Source: QAMX01 sp003149835 | Lineage (GTDB): Bacteria; Bacillota; Clostridia; Oscillospirales; QAMX01 | Assembly (NCBI GenBank): GCA_959600635.1 | Contig: CAUGMN010000001.1 | Location: 1 to 64,000, forward strand | DNA length: 64,000 bases | Reading direction: 5' to 3' | Part shown: piece after piece, positions 17,769 to 27,317 of the stretch | Numbering within the stretch: position 1 is the stretch's first letter | How the letters are laid out: each line of letters begins with the position of its first letter | Program-made: the position numbers and the translations under genes | Notes under the pieces: model-generated | Database searches by the model: none | What the model was told of the DNA's origin: nothing | Seen by the model: the letters and a program-made list of their open reading frames with translations, nothing else

Positions 17769-18906
17769 GTTTGTTTTCCTCAATGGCGAGCGCAAACATC
17801 TCCTCGGCCTGCCGGACGCACTGTTCAAGGTTGTATTTTTTGGCCGACTCGGCGTAGCGCCGCTCCATTTCCTTTCGCTCCGGCTCGTGCTCAATCCAGT
17901 AGTCGATGCGCTCCGCCAGCTTGGCGCTGTCGCCGGCGGCGAAAAGACTGCGCTCGTCGAGCGCAAACTGAGGCGTGGCGCTCTTCGGGCTGTCGGCAAT
18001 CACCGGAACGAGCCCGCAGGCGAACGCCTCCATACAGCTCATGGCTTCGATTTCCATGTCGGCCGCGTGGACGTAGAGGTCGCTCATGGCGATCAGGTCG
18101 AGCAGCTCGGGCTTTGAATAAAAGCCGAAGCGAACGGGCACGCCGAGTTTTTCCGCCAGCTTTTCGAGCGCCTCGCGGCGCGGCCCCTTGCCGGCGAGCA
18201 CGAGCTGAATGCCGCCGCGGTGCTTTGAGCGCGCAACGGCCTCGATCAGCACGTCCTGCCGCTTTTCAATCGACAGCCGCCCGATCATCAAAACCACGAA
18301 TTTCCCGGCCAGCGTCTCGTCCTTTGGCAGCTTTCGGTAGGTAAAATCGGGGTCGATGCCGTTGGAGATCACGTGCAGCTGGCCGGTATAGCCGTGCTTG
18401 CGCAGCTCGCCGGCGATAAACTCGCTCGGGCAGTGGATATGCTCGCAGTTTTTATAGACGTAATAGTGAAACCAGTGGTAGATGCCGGAGTTGACCCAGT
18501 TGACGTTGCCGAGGCGAATCGACGAGGAGACGTTTTCCGGCTGAACGTGGAAGGCCGCCGTAAAGGGCTTTTTGAGGCGCTCGGCGATCTGAATCCCATG
18601 ATGCGTCAGCGCAAACGGCACGAGAAAGTGAACCACATCCGCCCACTGAATGCCCTCTTCCAGCAGCCTGACATCGGCCTTGGCGAAGGTCATGCCCTGC
18701 GCGGTCACGAGCCGGTCGAAAATCGGGATGTACTGCTTTTCCATCAGATAAGCGGTTTCGCCCTCGGGCAGACGCTCCGGGTCGCCGGTCGAGGCAATGC
18801 GCACCTCATGGCCGTGCCGGCGCAGCACCTCGGCAAACCGCCGCGCTGAAATCGTCATGCCGTTGTTGGCGGCGTAAAACTGGTCGATGACCATCAGAAT
18901 TTTCAT
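17755..18906 (-). CDS. GT4 family glycosyltransferase (diacylglycerol/lipid-glycosyltransferase-like)
   Basis: The 383-residue GT-B enzyme starts KILMVIDQFYAANNGMTISARRFAEVL, the N-terminal donor/acceptor loop region. It has the C-terminal donor-binding domain with FVVLMIGRLSIEKRQDVLIEA and the E-x7-E region MEIEAMSCMEAFACGLVPV. GGAGG precedes the ATG at 18906 by 7 nt. The size and start resemble GT4 enzymes that act on lipid acceptors, in keeping with the overlapping PlsC gene, but the acceptor is inferred only. Confidence 0.87.
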   Translation of the reverse strand: MKILMVIDQFYAANNGMTISARRFAEVLRRHGHEVRIASTGDPERLPEGETAYLMEKQYIPIFDRLVTAQGMTFAKADVRLLEEGIQWADVVHFLVPFALTHHGIQIAERLKKPFTAAFHVQPENVSSSIRLGNVNWVNSGIYHWFHYYVYKNCEHIHCPSEFIAGELRKHGYTGQLHVISNGIDPDFTYRKLPKDETLAGKFVVLMIGRLSIEKRQDVLIEAVARSKHRGGIQLVLAGKGPRREALEKLAEKLGVPVRFGFYSKPELLDLIAMSDLYVHAADMEIEAMSCMEAFACGLVPVIADSPKSATPQFALDERSLFAAGDSAKLAERIDYWIEHEPERKEMERRYAESAKKYNLEQCVRQAEEMFALAIEENKHEGI

Positions 18907-19104
18907 TTTCAAGCCTCCGAAAAGCGGATTTGGGTGTCGAAAAACGGCCGGGAGGAAATCGGGCGTTCAGCGAGACAGAGCCTGCGCTTTTTTGCCGCGC
19001 GGAGAGAGAGGGTTCAAAACGGCGCGGCTTCTGCGGACGGGAAAAGATCTCCGGGGGAAAGGCGGCGGGCCGCCCTGCGAGCGGGCGGTATGCGTTTCCG
19101 CCGG

Positions 19105-20085
19105 TCACCCGTCCGCGCGGTTCTTGGCCGCAAAAGGCTCCAAAAAGCGCAGGATATCGGCGTAGACGCGCCGCTTTCCGGTTTCAAACAGAATCTCGTG
19201 GCGCATCCCCCTGAACAGCCGGCAGGTTACGTTCCGATAGCCCGCCGCGCGCATACGCTTTGCGGCGTCGAGAAAGCGCCGGCGGCTGCCGAGGCATACG
19301 TCGTCGGCGCCGGAGAGAAAGCGGACGGGCAGCTCCGGCGCTGCTGCGGAGCCGCGCGGCATCCGGTAGGCGGCGTTCATCAGCCACAGCAGCGACTGAT
19401 AGCCGTTGAGCGTGAAAGAAAACGTGCAGAGCGGGTCGGCGTTGTGCGCCTCGACGACGGAACGGTCGGAGCAGATCCACGAATACGGCAGATTTTCGCC
19501 GCGGAAACGCCGCTCAAACGCGGCGCTGAAAGCGCTGTCGAGCCGTTGGCTGCGCCAATGGCCGCCCCTTTGGCCGGCCGCCTGCTCCAAGACCCTTTCC
19601 GCCGCCGCGAGGCCGGCGCGCCGGCTCGGCGACCCGCTGAGAATCAGCGCGTCAAGGCCGGCTCCGTAGCGCTGGACATAGGCGCGCGCGGCCAGCGAAC
19701 CCATGCTGTGGCCGAGCAGAAAAAAGGGGAGCGCGCCGAAGCGCTCTTTGGCCCACCCCGTGACCTGAAAGAGATCCCGAACCAGCGCTTCGCCGCCGTT
19801 TTCGCCGAAATAGCCGAGATCGTCCGGCGAAGCGACGCTTTCCCCGTGACCGCGGTGATCGTGAATCACGCAGACGAAGCCCTTGGCCGCCATCCAGCGC
19901 ATGAACGGCAGATAGCGCTCCTTGTGCTCGATCATGCCGTGTGAAATTTGCAGAACCGCCGCGGGTTCGGCCTCCGCGGGGCGCACGGCGAGTCCGTGAA
20001 GAATCAGCCCGTCCTGCCCGGAGCGGACGGCGAAGCGTTCCTCAACGGCGCGGCGCGCCCGGCATGGTTCAGCCGCGTATTTCAT
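19105..20085 (-). CDS. Alpha/beta hydrolase, monoacylglycerol lipase/lysophospholipase-like
   Basis: The 326-residue protein has the serine hydrolase fold: SHGMIEHKERY oxyanion-side loop, DHRGHGES, and the nucleophile elbow GHSMGS. The C-terminus contains the acidic residue loop (FLSGADDVC) and the catalytic His region (GMRHEILFE). These are the marks of the PldB/monoglyceride lipase group, which cleave monoacylglycerols or lysophospholipids. GAGG lies 6 nt upstream of the ATG. The start overlaps the HdeD-like gene by 17 nt. With PlsC and GT4 nearby, a lipid-remodelling role is plausible. Confidence 0.87.
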   Translation of the reverse strand: MKYAAEPCRARRAVEERFAVRSGQDGLILHGLAVRPAEAEPAAVLQISHGMIEHKERYLPFMRWMAAKGFVCVIHDHRGHGESVASPDDLGYFGENGGEALVRDLFQVTGWAKERFGALPFFLLGHSMGSLAARAYVQRYGAGLDALILSGSPSRRAGLAAAERVLEQAAGQRGGHWRSQRLDSAFSAAFERRFRGENLPYSWICSDRSVVEAHNADPLCTFSFTLNGYQSLLWLMNAAYRMPRGSAAAPELPVRFLSGADDVCLGSRRRFLDAAKRMRAAGYRNVTCRLFRGMRHEILFETGKRRVYADILRFLEPFAAKNRADG

Positions 20086-20644
20086 AGTCCACCTCGATGC
20101 CCTTCTTGCGCTCGACGACCTTGACGGTATAGGCGGTAATACAGATGTTCAAAAGGCCGTCAAGCATCAGCGAGACGCCCAGGAAGACGACCAACAGCCG
20201 CGCGCCTTCAAAGGGGTCGAGCACGAGCAGCAGGCCGAACAGCCCCGACAGGATGGCGCCGATGAAAATCGCCCACCACTTGCGCAGCCCGAAGCGGCGC
20301 GCGTCGAACGCGGTCTGCAATTTGAAAACGCTGTCGACGATGATATACACGCCGGTCAGCGCGGGCACAAAGGCGATCACGCCGCCGGGCCGCGTCAGCA
20401 GGACGACGCCGAGCACGATGGTAAAAATGCCGAGCGCCAGGTCGAACTGAAAGGCCAGCCGGTAGATGTCGTTGGAAAAATAGCCGATCAGCTTGGCGAC
20501 GCCGACGAGCACGCAGATGCCGCCGACGAGCCAGCAGATCAGCCGGGCGGAGGCCGAGGGCCAGACGGCGAGGCATAAGCCCACGCCGAAGAGAATGGCC
20601 GAGATGACGATGTGCGTGAGCTTGGCTCTTTTGACGATGTTCAT
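20069..20644 (-). CDS. HdeD/DUF308 family membrane protein
   Basis: The 191-residue protein consists of six hydrophobic helices in three pairs, with small GVxKL-type turns (LVGGICVLVGVAKLIGYF and FVPALTGVYIIVDSVFKL) characteristic of DUF308/HdeD. Function is unknown outside E. coli acid resistance. AAGGAAG is found 9 nt before the ATG. Its end overlaps the start of the lipase-like gene, indicating one transcript. Confidence 0.82.
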   Translation of the reverse strand: MNIVKRAKLTHIVISAILFGVGLCLAVWPSASARLICWLVGGICVLVGVAKLIGYFSNDIYRLAFQFDLALGIFTIVLGVVLLTRPGGVIAFVPALTGVYIIVDSVFKLQTAFDARRFGLRKWWAIFIGAILSGLFGLLLVLDPFEGARLLVVFLGVSLMLDGLLNICITAYTVKVVERKKGIEVDYEIRG

Positions 20645-20781
20645 AACGGAGACCTTCCTTTCAGGGCGGTTCGCCGCGCGGCGGACCGCTTTTCTGTATC
20701 CGATCGGGAAAATGTGCGGGGAAAGCGGGATACGGCGCGAAGAGACGAGTCTGCCGTCCGGCCTTGTTGGGCGGCGCTCAG

Positions 20782-23619
20782 TCAGTCGTTGGCTTTCATG
20801 GATTTTGCCATGTCGATTTTTTTCAGCCGCGGCAGCATGATCAGGTCGACGAGGACGGTAAACACAACCGTCACCAGCGCCGCGAACAGAAGGCTGCGCG
20901 CGCTCAGCGAGCGGCCGAACATCACCGCGTCCACCTCGGCGGTTCGCACGACGAAGGCGTGCAGCCAGACGCCGAAGACAAAGCCCGCGAGAATGCCGAG
21001 AAGGGCTAAAATCGAGGTCTCGCGGTAGATATAGGCGGCGACCTCGTTTTCGTGAAAACCGAGCACCTTGATGGTCGCCAGCTCCTTTTCCCGCTCGCAG
21101 ATGTTGATGTTGGTGAGATTGTAGAGCACGATCACCGCCAGCGCGCCGGCCGCTATAATCAGCACCACGACGATGGAATCGATGCTTTTGACCGTGTTTT
21201 CAAAGCTCTCGCGGATGGTCTGCGAGAACTGCGCCAGCAGCACCCTGTCGCTTTGCAGGATGTCCGTTGAAAGCGCGTCGCGCGCCTCCGGGCTCTCGTC
21301 GGTCACGGTGACGAGCGCGAGCTTATACTCCGGCGTTTCGCCGAACGCCTGGCGGTAGACCTCGGCGGGGAGGAATACATAGCCGGTGACGTAGTTTTCC
21401 GCGATTCCGCTCACGGTCAGCGCCGCGGTTCTGCCGTCCGCGTTCTCGACGGAAACCGTGTCGCCGACGGAGACGTTTAGCTGCTCGCACAGCTTCTCGG
21501 TCAGCACGACGCTCGACTCTCCAAACGGCACGTCCGCGCCGCTTTTCCGCTCGCGCAGGACGATGTTTTTCTTCAATTCTCCGGTATTTTTCGGCACACA
21601 GAGCGAGATCCGCTGTTTTTCGCCGTTGGCCGAAACCTGCGCGCTCTCGCTGTGAACCAACGCGCTGGACGTGACCCGCTCCGTGTCCGCGAGGCAGGCT
21701 TTGAGAATTTCGTCCGTCTCGGTCGCGCTGTCCTCGGAGAGATACAGCGACAGGTTGTAGCGGTACAGCTCGCCGAACTGCTTGTCGACGATGTCGTGGA
21801 TGGAATCGCGCAGGCCGAAAGCGGTGACGAGCAGAGCCGTGCAGCCGGCGATGCCGAAAACGGTCATAAACAGCCGCTTTTTATAGCGGAAAATGTTGCG
21901 CGCCGTGACCTTTTTGATAAAGCCCATGCGGCGCCAGACAAAGCCGGCCCGTTCCAGCAGGATCCGCTTGCCCGACTTGGGCGCGCGCGGCAGCAAAAGC
22001 GCCGCCGGCCTTTCCGAGAGCTGCGCCAGGCAGGCAAACAGCGTCGCCGCCGTGGTGCAGGCCACGGAAATCGGGACGATCAGCGCCGCATAGCCCCAGT
22101 AAAAGTCGGTAATCGCCGCCGGAAGCGTGTACATCATGCCGTAGACGTTGGAGATGACGGCCGGCAGCGTGTAGAAACCGAGCACGACGCCGATCACGCT
22201 GCCGCCAAGGCTTGCCAGCACGCTGTACCCGATATAATAGAGGAGGATTTTCGCTTTGGAATAGCCGAGGGCTTTGAGCGTGCCGATCTGGACGCGCTCC
22301 TCCTCGACCATGCGCGTCATCGTCGTCAGCGCGACGAGCGCGGCGACGAGGAAGAAAAACACCGGAAAGACCTTGGCGATCGCCGCTATTTTTTCGGTGT
22401 TGCCCTCGTAGCTGACAAAGCTGACGGTGTCGCGCCGGTCGCTGACAAACCATTCGGGCAAAGCGAGCGCGGCCAGCGCCTCCTCGGCTTCTTCGATCTC
22501 TTTCAGCGCGCCGGAGAATTCCTGCTCCGCCTGAGCGGCGCTGTCGAGGTAGGCGGCTTCGCTCTCCGCCAGCGTTTGCCGCCGGGCGTAAAGCTCCGCT
22601 TCCGCGCCGTCGAGCTCCGCCGCCGCGGCCTCATATTGGGCGGCGGGGAGGAGCGGCCGCATGTTTTCCAGCTCGGCGCGCTTTGCTTCCAGCGCCTGCT
22701 CCGCTTCGGCTAAGGCGGCGCGGCCCTCGTCGAGCCGGCGCTTTGCCTCGCCGAGCTCGCGCTCGGCGTCGGCTCTGCCCGCCTCGTATTCGGCGCGCGC
22801 ATCCTCAATCTCCGCGGCGGCTTTTTGGCGCTGCTCCTCAAAGCGCGCCTGCGCGCGCTCCGAACCGAGCTGTTCAACCGCCGCTGTCTGCGCGTCGATC
22901 AGAGCGCCGTAATCGTCGGAAAAGGTGTTCAGCGCCGCAGCGCCGGAGACGGTCAGAAACGCGTCGGTATAGACGCCGAGCGCATAGCATTCCGGGAAAA
23001 CGTACATCACCAAGCCCACGCTGCCGCTGCCGGCCGTGCTCGGCTCGCTCTCGATGGACATATACTGCGGCGCGTCGACGATGCCGACGACGGTCAGCGC
23101 TTCAAACGCATAGGTCTCGGCGCGCGCTTCATAGTTTTTGTTGTCCTTGGAAATCGTATAGGTTTCGCCGATGCGGTGCTGGGAGCCGTAGGTGTTGGGC
23201 GAGGCGATCAGGCATTCGCCGGGGTTCTCCGGCAGACGCCCCTCGACAAGCCGGAAGCCGTTGATCAGGCTGTCGGGCCGGGCGAGGTCGACGCCGTAGA
23301 GGCGGGTGACAAAGCTGCCGTTCGCCGACTCCATGATCAGGTCGCTGGTAAAACAGGGCATCACCGCCTCAACGCCGTCCAGCCCTGCCAGCGCGGCGGC
23401 GTCCGCCTCGTCGAGCCCCCACGTGCTGCGGATTTGCAGGTCGAAGAGCCGGTAATCGTCGTAGTATTGGTCGGCGGTGCGCTGCATGTCGGGCTTGGTG
23501 GCGAGCAGGCCGGCCAGAAAACCGCTGCCGACCATGACGATGCCCATAATCGAGAGGAAGCGCGTCAGCGAACCGCGTATGCCGCGGCGGACGAGCTTTC
23601 CGTAGGTCCGGTTCAGCAT
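20782..23619 (-). CDS. ABC transporter permease with two FtsX/MacB domains
   Basis: The 945-residue protein has an N-terminal helix, a large extracellular domain containing a long Ala/Glu-rich coiled coil (about residues 260-385), three helices of a first FtsX domain, a second extracellular domain, and a second FtsX domain at the C-terminus. This matches the large permeases of MacB-type exporters or mechanotransmitters in Clostridia. The ATG at 23619 comes 1 nt after the TAA of the ATPase gene, so they are coupled. The coiled coil could contact cell-wall enzymes or substrate proteins; this is inference. Confidence 0.9.
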   Translation of the reverse strand: MLNRTYGKLVRRGIRGSLTRFLSIMGIVMVGSGFLAGLLATKPDMQRTADQYYDDYRLFDLQIRSTWGLDEADAAALAGLDGVEAVMPCFTSDLIMESANGSFVTRLYGVDLARPDSLINGFRLVEGRLPENPGECLIASPNTYGSQHRIGETYTISKDNKNYEARAETYAFEALTVVGIVDAPQYMSIESEPSTAGSGSVGLVMYVFPECYALGVYTDAFLTVSGAAALNTFSDDYGALIDAQTAAVEQLGSERAQARFEEQRQKAAAEIEDARAEYEAGRADAERELGEAKRRLDEGRAALAEAEQALEAKRAELENMRPLLPAAQYEAAAAELDGAEAELYARRQTLAESEAAYLDSAAQAEQEFSGALKEIEEAEEALAALALPEWFVSDRRDTVSFVSYEGNTEKIAAIAKVFPVFFFLVAALVALTTMTRMVEEERVQIGTLKALGYSKAKILLYYIGYSVLASLGGSVIGVVLGFYTLPAVISNVYGMMYTLPAAITDFYWGYAALIVPISVACTTAATLFACLAQLSERPAALLLPRAPKSGKRILLERAGFVWRRMGFIKKVTARNIFRYKKRLFMTVFGIAGCTALLVTAFGLRDSIHDIVDKQFGELYRYNLSLYLSEDSATETDEILKACLADTERVTSSALVHSESAQVSANGEKQRISLCVPKNTGELKKNIVLRERKSGADVPFGESSVVLTEKLCEQLNVSVGDTVSVENADGRTAALTVSGIAENYVTGYVFLPAEVYRQAFGETPEYKLALVTVTDESPEARDALSTDILQSDRVLLAQFSQTIRESFENTVKSIDSIVVVLIIAAGALAVIVLYNLTNINICEREKELATIKVLGFHENEVAAYIYRETSILALLGILAGFVFGVWLHAFVVRTAEVDAVMFGRSLSARSLLFAALVTVVFTVLVDLIMLPRLKKIDMAKSMKAND

Positions 23620-23620
23620 A

Positions 23621-24322
23621 TTACCACTCAATCTCCTCGACCGGCAGCGGCCGCTCGTTGACCTGCACCTTTGTCACCGTGCCGTTTTTGATGTGGACGA
23701 CGCGGTCGGCCATCTGCGTCAGCGCGCTGTTGTGCGTGATGATGACGACGGTTTTGCCGGTTTGGCGGCAGGTGTCCTGCAACAGTTTCAGGATGGTCTT
23801 GCCGGTATGATAGTCCAGCGCGCCCGTCGGCTCGTCGCAGAGAACGATTTTCGGGTTTTTCGCCAGCGCCCGCGCGATGGAGACGCGCTGCTGCTCGCCG
23901 CCGGAGAGCTGGGCGGGAAAATTTCCGGCCCGTTCGGCAAGGCCGACTGCGGCGAGCACCTCGCGCGCGTCCAGCGGTTCGCGGCAGATCTCCGACGCCA
24001 GCTCGACGTTTTCCAGCGCGGTCAGGTTCTGCACAAGGTTGTAAAACTGAAAGACAAAGCCCACGTCGTAGCGGCGGTAATCGGTCAGCTCGCGCTGCGA
24101 GAGCGCGCTGATCCGGCGGCCGTCGAGCGTGATCTCGCCCTCGTCGCAGCCGTCCATGCCGCCGAGGATGTTTAAAAGCGTCGTCTTGCCCGCGCCGCTC
24201 GGCCCGACGACGACGCAGAGCTCGCCCTTGGCGATCTCAAAGCTGATGTGGTCGGCGGCGGCGATGGTCTGCTCGCCCATCGTATAATATTTGCAGACGT
24301 TTTTGAATTCGATATAGGCCAT
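23621..24322 (-). CDS. ABC transporter ATP-binding protein (MacB/LolD family)
   Basis: The 233-residue ATPase has Walker A (GPSGAGKTTLL), the LolD/MacB-type Q-loop (FVFQFYNL), signature (LSGGEQQRVSIARAL), Walker B (IVLCDEPTGALD) and H-loop (IITHNSAL). AAAGGA lies 7 nt before the ATG at 24322. It powers the FtsX-domain permease encoded immediately downstream. A TetR-family regulator gene lies upstream on the same strand and probably controls it. Confidence 0.93.
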   Translation of the reverse strand: MAYIEFKNVCKYYTMGEQTIAAADHISFEIAKGELCVVVGPSGAGKTTLLNILGGMDGCDEGEITLDGRRISALSQRELTDYRRYDVGFVFQFYNLVQNLTALENVELASEICREPLDAREVLAAVGLAERAGNFPAQLSGGEQQRVSIARALAKNPKIVLCDEPTGALDYHTGKTILKLLQDTCRQTGKTVVIITHNSALTQMADRVVHIKNGTVTKVQVNERPLPVEEIEW

Positions 24323-24457
24323 AACGGTTTCCTTTCGCCGGCTTTGGCGGCAGACGGCTTCTGCAACCGGGACAGGGGAACGGCCGCGCGGCTGCGGAGC
24401 TTTACCGCCGGAAAGGGCCGGCGGCCGCCTGAAAAACAGAGCCGTCTCATTTTCTCT

Positions 24458-24466
24458 ATGATACCA
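24458..24466 (-). promoter_or_regulatory. Extended -10 element before the MacB-type ABC operon
   Basis: On the minus strand TGGTATCAT reads as an extended -10; no -35 sits at normal spacing. Transcription would start near 24451, about 130 nt before the ATPase gene. Confidence 0.45.
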
Positions 24467-24488
24467 TAGCCCTGCCGCCGCCGCTACG

Positions 24489-24537
24489 GACAAATACGGC
24501 GCGATGCCTAAAAACTAGACATCGCGCCGTATTTGTC
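24489..24537. repeat. Perfect 18-bp inverted repeat upstream of the ABC operon
   Basis: Arms 24489-24506 and 24520-24537 are exact complements with a 13-nt A-rich spacer that itself holds a CTA/TAG pair. It lies 31 nt after the TetR-family stop codon and about 26 bp upstream of the ABC -10 element. No T run follows on either strand, so it may be a regulator operator, an antiterminator or a rho-independent terminator of poor quality. Confidence 0.7.
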
Positions 24538-24568
24538 TGATTTTGGCGGGCGGAAAGAGCCGGCCGCC

Positions 24569-25135
24569 TTAGGACTCCCCGGGGCGGGCGGCTTTTTCCA
24601 GCGCGGCGCGGAGGCTGCTCGCAAAGAAAACCTGCAGCTTTTGAGTGATGTTCTCCGGATCGTCCTCCATGCCGCTTTTCAGCCATTCGATAATCAGGCC
24701 GGCGAGCGCGTGCTTATAAAAGTGGACGATAAAGGTTTTGTCGCCGTCCGTCACGTCGAGGCCCTCGGCCTCCCGCTCCACATATTGCTTCATAAAGGTT
24801 TCCGTCACCTCGTACAGATACGCTTCCAGATACGCGCGGCACGAGGAGTTATAGATGTGGCCGACGGCCTCTTTGTTTTCGGCGGCGAAGCGCGCCGAGC
24901 GGAGAAAGCCCTCGGCCCAGGAGTCATAGGTATACTCCCCGGCGACGCTTTTCCCCGTCTCAACGCGGAAAAGCTCTTCGGCGAGCGCGTAGATATCCTG
25001 AAAATAATAGTAGAACGTGTTGCGGTTGACGCCACAGTCCTCGACGATGTCCTTGACGGTGATTTTGTCGAGCGGGGTCTTGTTGACAAGCCTGACAAAC
25101 GAGGCCATGATCGCTTTTTTGGTCAGCTGTGACAC
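24569..25135 (-). CDS. TetR/AcrR family transcriptional regulator
   Basis: The 188-residue protein has an N-terminal helix-turn-helix (ITVKDIVEDCGVNRNTFYYYFQDIYALAEEL) and a helical ligand domain. The start is taken as GTG at 25135 because GGAGG ends 8 nt upstream; an in-frame ATG at 25150 lies at the GGAGG itself. It is encoded upstream of, and on the same strand as, the MacB-type exporter operon, the usual place for its regulator. The ligand is unknown. It diverges from htpG, with an AT-rich region between. Confidence 0.88.
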   Translation of the reverse strand: MSQLTKKAIMASFVRLVNKTPLDKITVKDIVEDCGVNRNTFYYYFQDIYALAEELFRVETGKSVAGEYTYDSWAEGFLRSARFAAENKEAVGHIYNSSCRAYLEAYLYEVTETFMKQYVEREAEGLDVTDGDKTFIVHFYKHALAGLIIEWLKSGMEDDPENITQKLQVFFASSLRAALEKAARPGES

Positions 25136-25246
25136 CGCGGCTCCCTCCATTCGGCGCTGCAATCCCGTAACCTGCCGCAAACGCCTTTATTATACCATGT
25201 TTCTCCATATTTCACAAGCAAAACGCCGCCGCCGGCGAATGGGCGG

Positions 25247-25275
25247 TTGACAAAACAGGGAAAAAGGATTATAAT
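25247..25275 (+). promoter_or_regulatory. Consensus sigma-A promoter of htpG
   Basis: TTGACA (25247-25252) and TATAAT (25270-25275) are both perfect, with 17-bp spacing. The start would be near 25282, giving a 65-nt leader with a small CCCGCG/CGCGGG hairpin at 25297-25311. I see no CIRCE element. Confidence 0.9.
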
Positions 25276-25346
25276 TACTATTCGTATAAAAATAGGCCCG
25301 CGGCTCGCGGGAGCGGATAAAAAAGCAGAAAGGAAGTTTGGCGCAA

Positions 25347-27263
25347 ATGGCGAAAAAACAGTTTAAAACGGAATCAAAACGGATTCTCGATATGATGATC
25401 AACTCCGTCTACACGCACAGGGAGATTTTCCTGCGCGAGCTGATTTCCAACGCGTCGGACGCGATTGATAAGCTCGCCTACCGGGCTCTGACCGACGAGT
25501 CCGTCAAAACGGCGCGGGAGGATTTCAGGATTCAAATCAAGCCCGACAAGGACGCGCGCACGCTGACGATCTCCGACAACGGCATCGGCATGTCGGCCGA
25601 CGAGCTGGAATCCAACCTCGGCGTCATCGCCCGCAGCGGCTCCTATGCCTTCAAAAACGACCTGACGGACAAGGAAAAAGAGGACAAGACCGTCGAAATC
25701 ATCGGTCAGTTCGGCGTCGGCTTTTATTCGGCCTTTATGGTCGCCGAAAAGGTGCGCGTCGTCTCGCGCAAATTCGGCGAGGACACGGCGAACGCATGGG
25801 AATCGACCGGCGCGGACGGGTATACCGTCTCGCCTGCCGAGCGCGCCGAAGCGGGGACGGACGTCATCCTTTTTATCAAGCCCGACACCGAGGACGAGCG
25901 CTACGGCGACTATCTCGACACCTATGAATTGAAGCGCATCGTCAAAAAATACTCCGACTATATCCGCTTCCCCATCGTCATGGACGTGGAAAAATCCCGC
26001 CCCGTCGAATCCGGCGAGGTCGATGAGGACGGCAAGAAAAAGACGACCTACGAGACCTATACCGAGGCCGAGACCGTCAACAGCATGGTGCCGATCTGGC
26101 AGCGGCCGAAGTCCGAAGTCAGCGACGAGGACTGCTGCGCTTTTTACAAGGAAAAATATTACGACAACGAGACGCCGCTCAAAGTCATCCGCATCGAGGC
26201 CGAGGGGCTGATCGCGTTCAAGGCGATGCTCTTTATCCCCGCGGCGGTGCCGTACGGATACTATACCAAGGATTTTGAAAAGGGCTTGCAGCTCTACTCC
26301 AACGGCGTGATGATCATCGACAAATGCGCCGAGCTGCTGCCGGAGCATTTCCGCTTCGTCAAGGGCGTCGTCGATTCCGATAATCTGTCGCTGAACATCT
26401 CGCGCGAGCTGTTGCAGCACGATAAGCAGCTCCGCGTCATCGCCCAGAACATCGAAAAGCGCATCAAGCGCGAGCTGAAAAAGATGATGGAGGACGAGCC
26501 GGAGACCTACGACAAGTTCTATAAGCAATTCGGCTTGCAGCTCAAATACGGCGTCGTCTCCGATTTCGGCGCGCACCGCGAGCTGCTCTCCGACCTGCTG
26601 ATGTTCGCCACCGCCAAGTCGGACAAGCTGGTGACGCTCGAGGAATACTGCAACGCCATGCCGGAGGAGCAGAAGTATATCTACTACGCCTGCGGCGAGA
26701 ATATTGCCAAGGTCAGCGCCCTGCCGCAGATCGAGCGCCTGCGCGCCAAGGATTTCGACGTTTTGTACATGACCGACGAGGTCGACGAATTCGTCGTCGA
26801 GATTCTCGGGCAAATAAATGACAAGCAGTTTAAAAACGTCAGCCGCGACGATCTGGAACTGGAAACCGAGGAGGAGAAGAAGGAGACCGAGCAGAAGAAC
26901 GAGGACAACAAGGCGCTGCTCGATTTCGTCAAGGAGACGCTCGGCGGCGAGGTCTCGGCCGTGCGCATTTCGCATAAGCTGGTGTCGCATCCGGTCTGCT
27001 TGACCAGCGAGGGCAGCGTGACGCTGGAAATGGAGAAGTATTTCGCTTCGATCCCCGGCGAGAACAAGGTCAAGGCGCAGCGCGTGCTCGAACTGAACGG
27101 CGACCACGCGGTGTTTGCGCAGCTCAAAAACGCCTTTGAAGCGGATCGGGAGCTGGCCGCGAAATACGCGAAGATCCTCTATTCGCAGGCGCTGCTCATC
27201 GCCGGCTTCCCGCTGGAAGACCCGGCCGGCTATTCCGAGCTGGTCTGCGGCCTGCTGCGGTAA
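25347..27263 (+). CDS. htpG: Hsp90-family molecular chaperone HtpG
   Basis: The 638-residue protein has the GHKL ATPase motifs in order: ELISNASDAIDKL, the ADP-binding DNGIGMSADEL, and GQFGVGFYSAFMVA, then the middle and C-terminal dimerisation domains. Length is normal for bacterial Hsp90. The acidic EEEKKETEQKNED stretch near residue 510 is a species-specific linker. The ATG at 25347 has AAGGAAG upstream. It is monocistronic, with its own promoter and a terminator 25 nt after the stop. HtpG folds client proteins in the cytosol under stress. Confidence 0.97.
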   Translation: MAKKQFKTESKRILDMMINSVYTHREIFLRELISNASDAIDKLAYRALTDESVKTAREDFRIQIKPDKDARTLTISDNGIGMSADELESNLGVIARSGSYAFKNDLTDKEKEDKTVEIIGQFGVGFYSAFMVAEKVRVVSRKFGEDTANAWESTGADGYTVSPAERAEAGTDVILFIKPDTEDERYGDYLDTYELKRIVKKYSDYIRFPIVMDVEKSRPVESGEVDEDGKKKTTYETYTEAETVNSMVPIWQRPKSEVSDEDCCAFYKEKYYDNETPLKVIRIEAEGLIAFKAMLFIPAAVPYGYYTKDFEKGLQLYSNGVMIIDKCAELLPEHFRFVKGVVDSDNLSLNISRELLQHDKQLRVIAQNIEKRIKRELKKMMEDEPETYDKFYKQFGLQLKYGVVSDFGAHRELLSDLLMFATAKSDKLVTLEEYCNAMPEEQKYIYYACGENIAKVSALPQIERLRAKDFDVLYMTDEVDEFVVEILGQINDKQFKNVSRDDLELETEEEKKETEQKNEDNKALLDFVKETLGGEVSAVRISHKLVSHPVCLTSEGSVTLEMEKYFASIPGENKVKAQRVLELNGDHAVFAQLKNAFEADRELAAKYAKILYSQALLIAGFPLEDPAGYSELVCGLLR

Positions 27264-27287
27264 AAAAATCAAAAGATCACCAAAAGA

Positions 27288-27317
27288 GCCGCCGGAGTTT
27301 TTACTCCGGCGGCTTTT
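27288..27317 (+). terminator. Intrinsic terminator of htpG
   Basis: A perfect 10-bp stem (27288-27297 with 27304-27313) around a 6-nt T/A loop is followed by TTTT. Confidence 0.85.
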
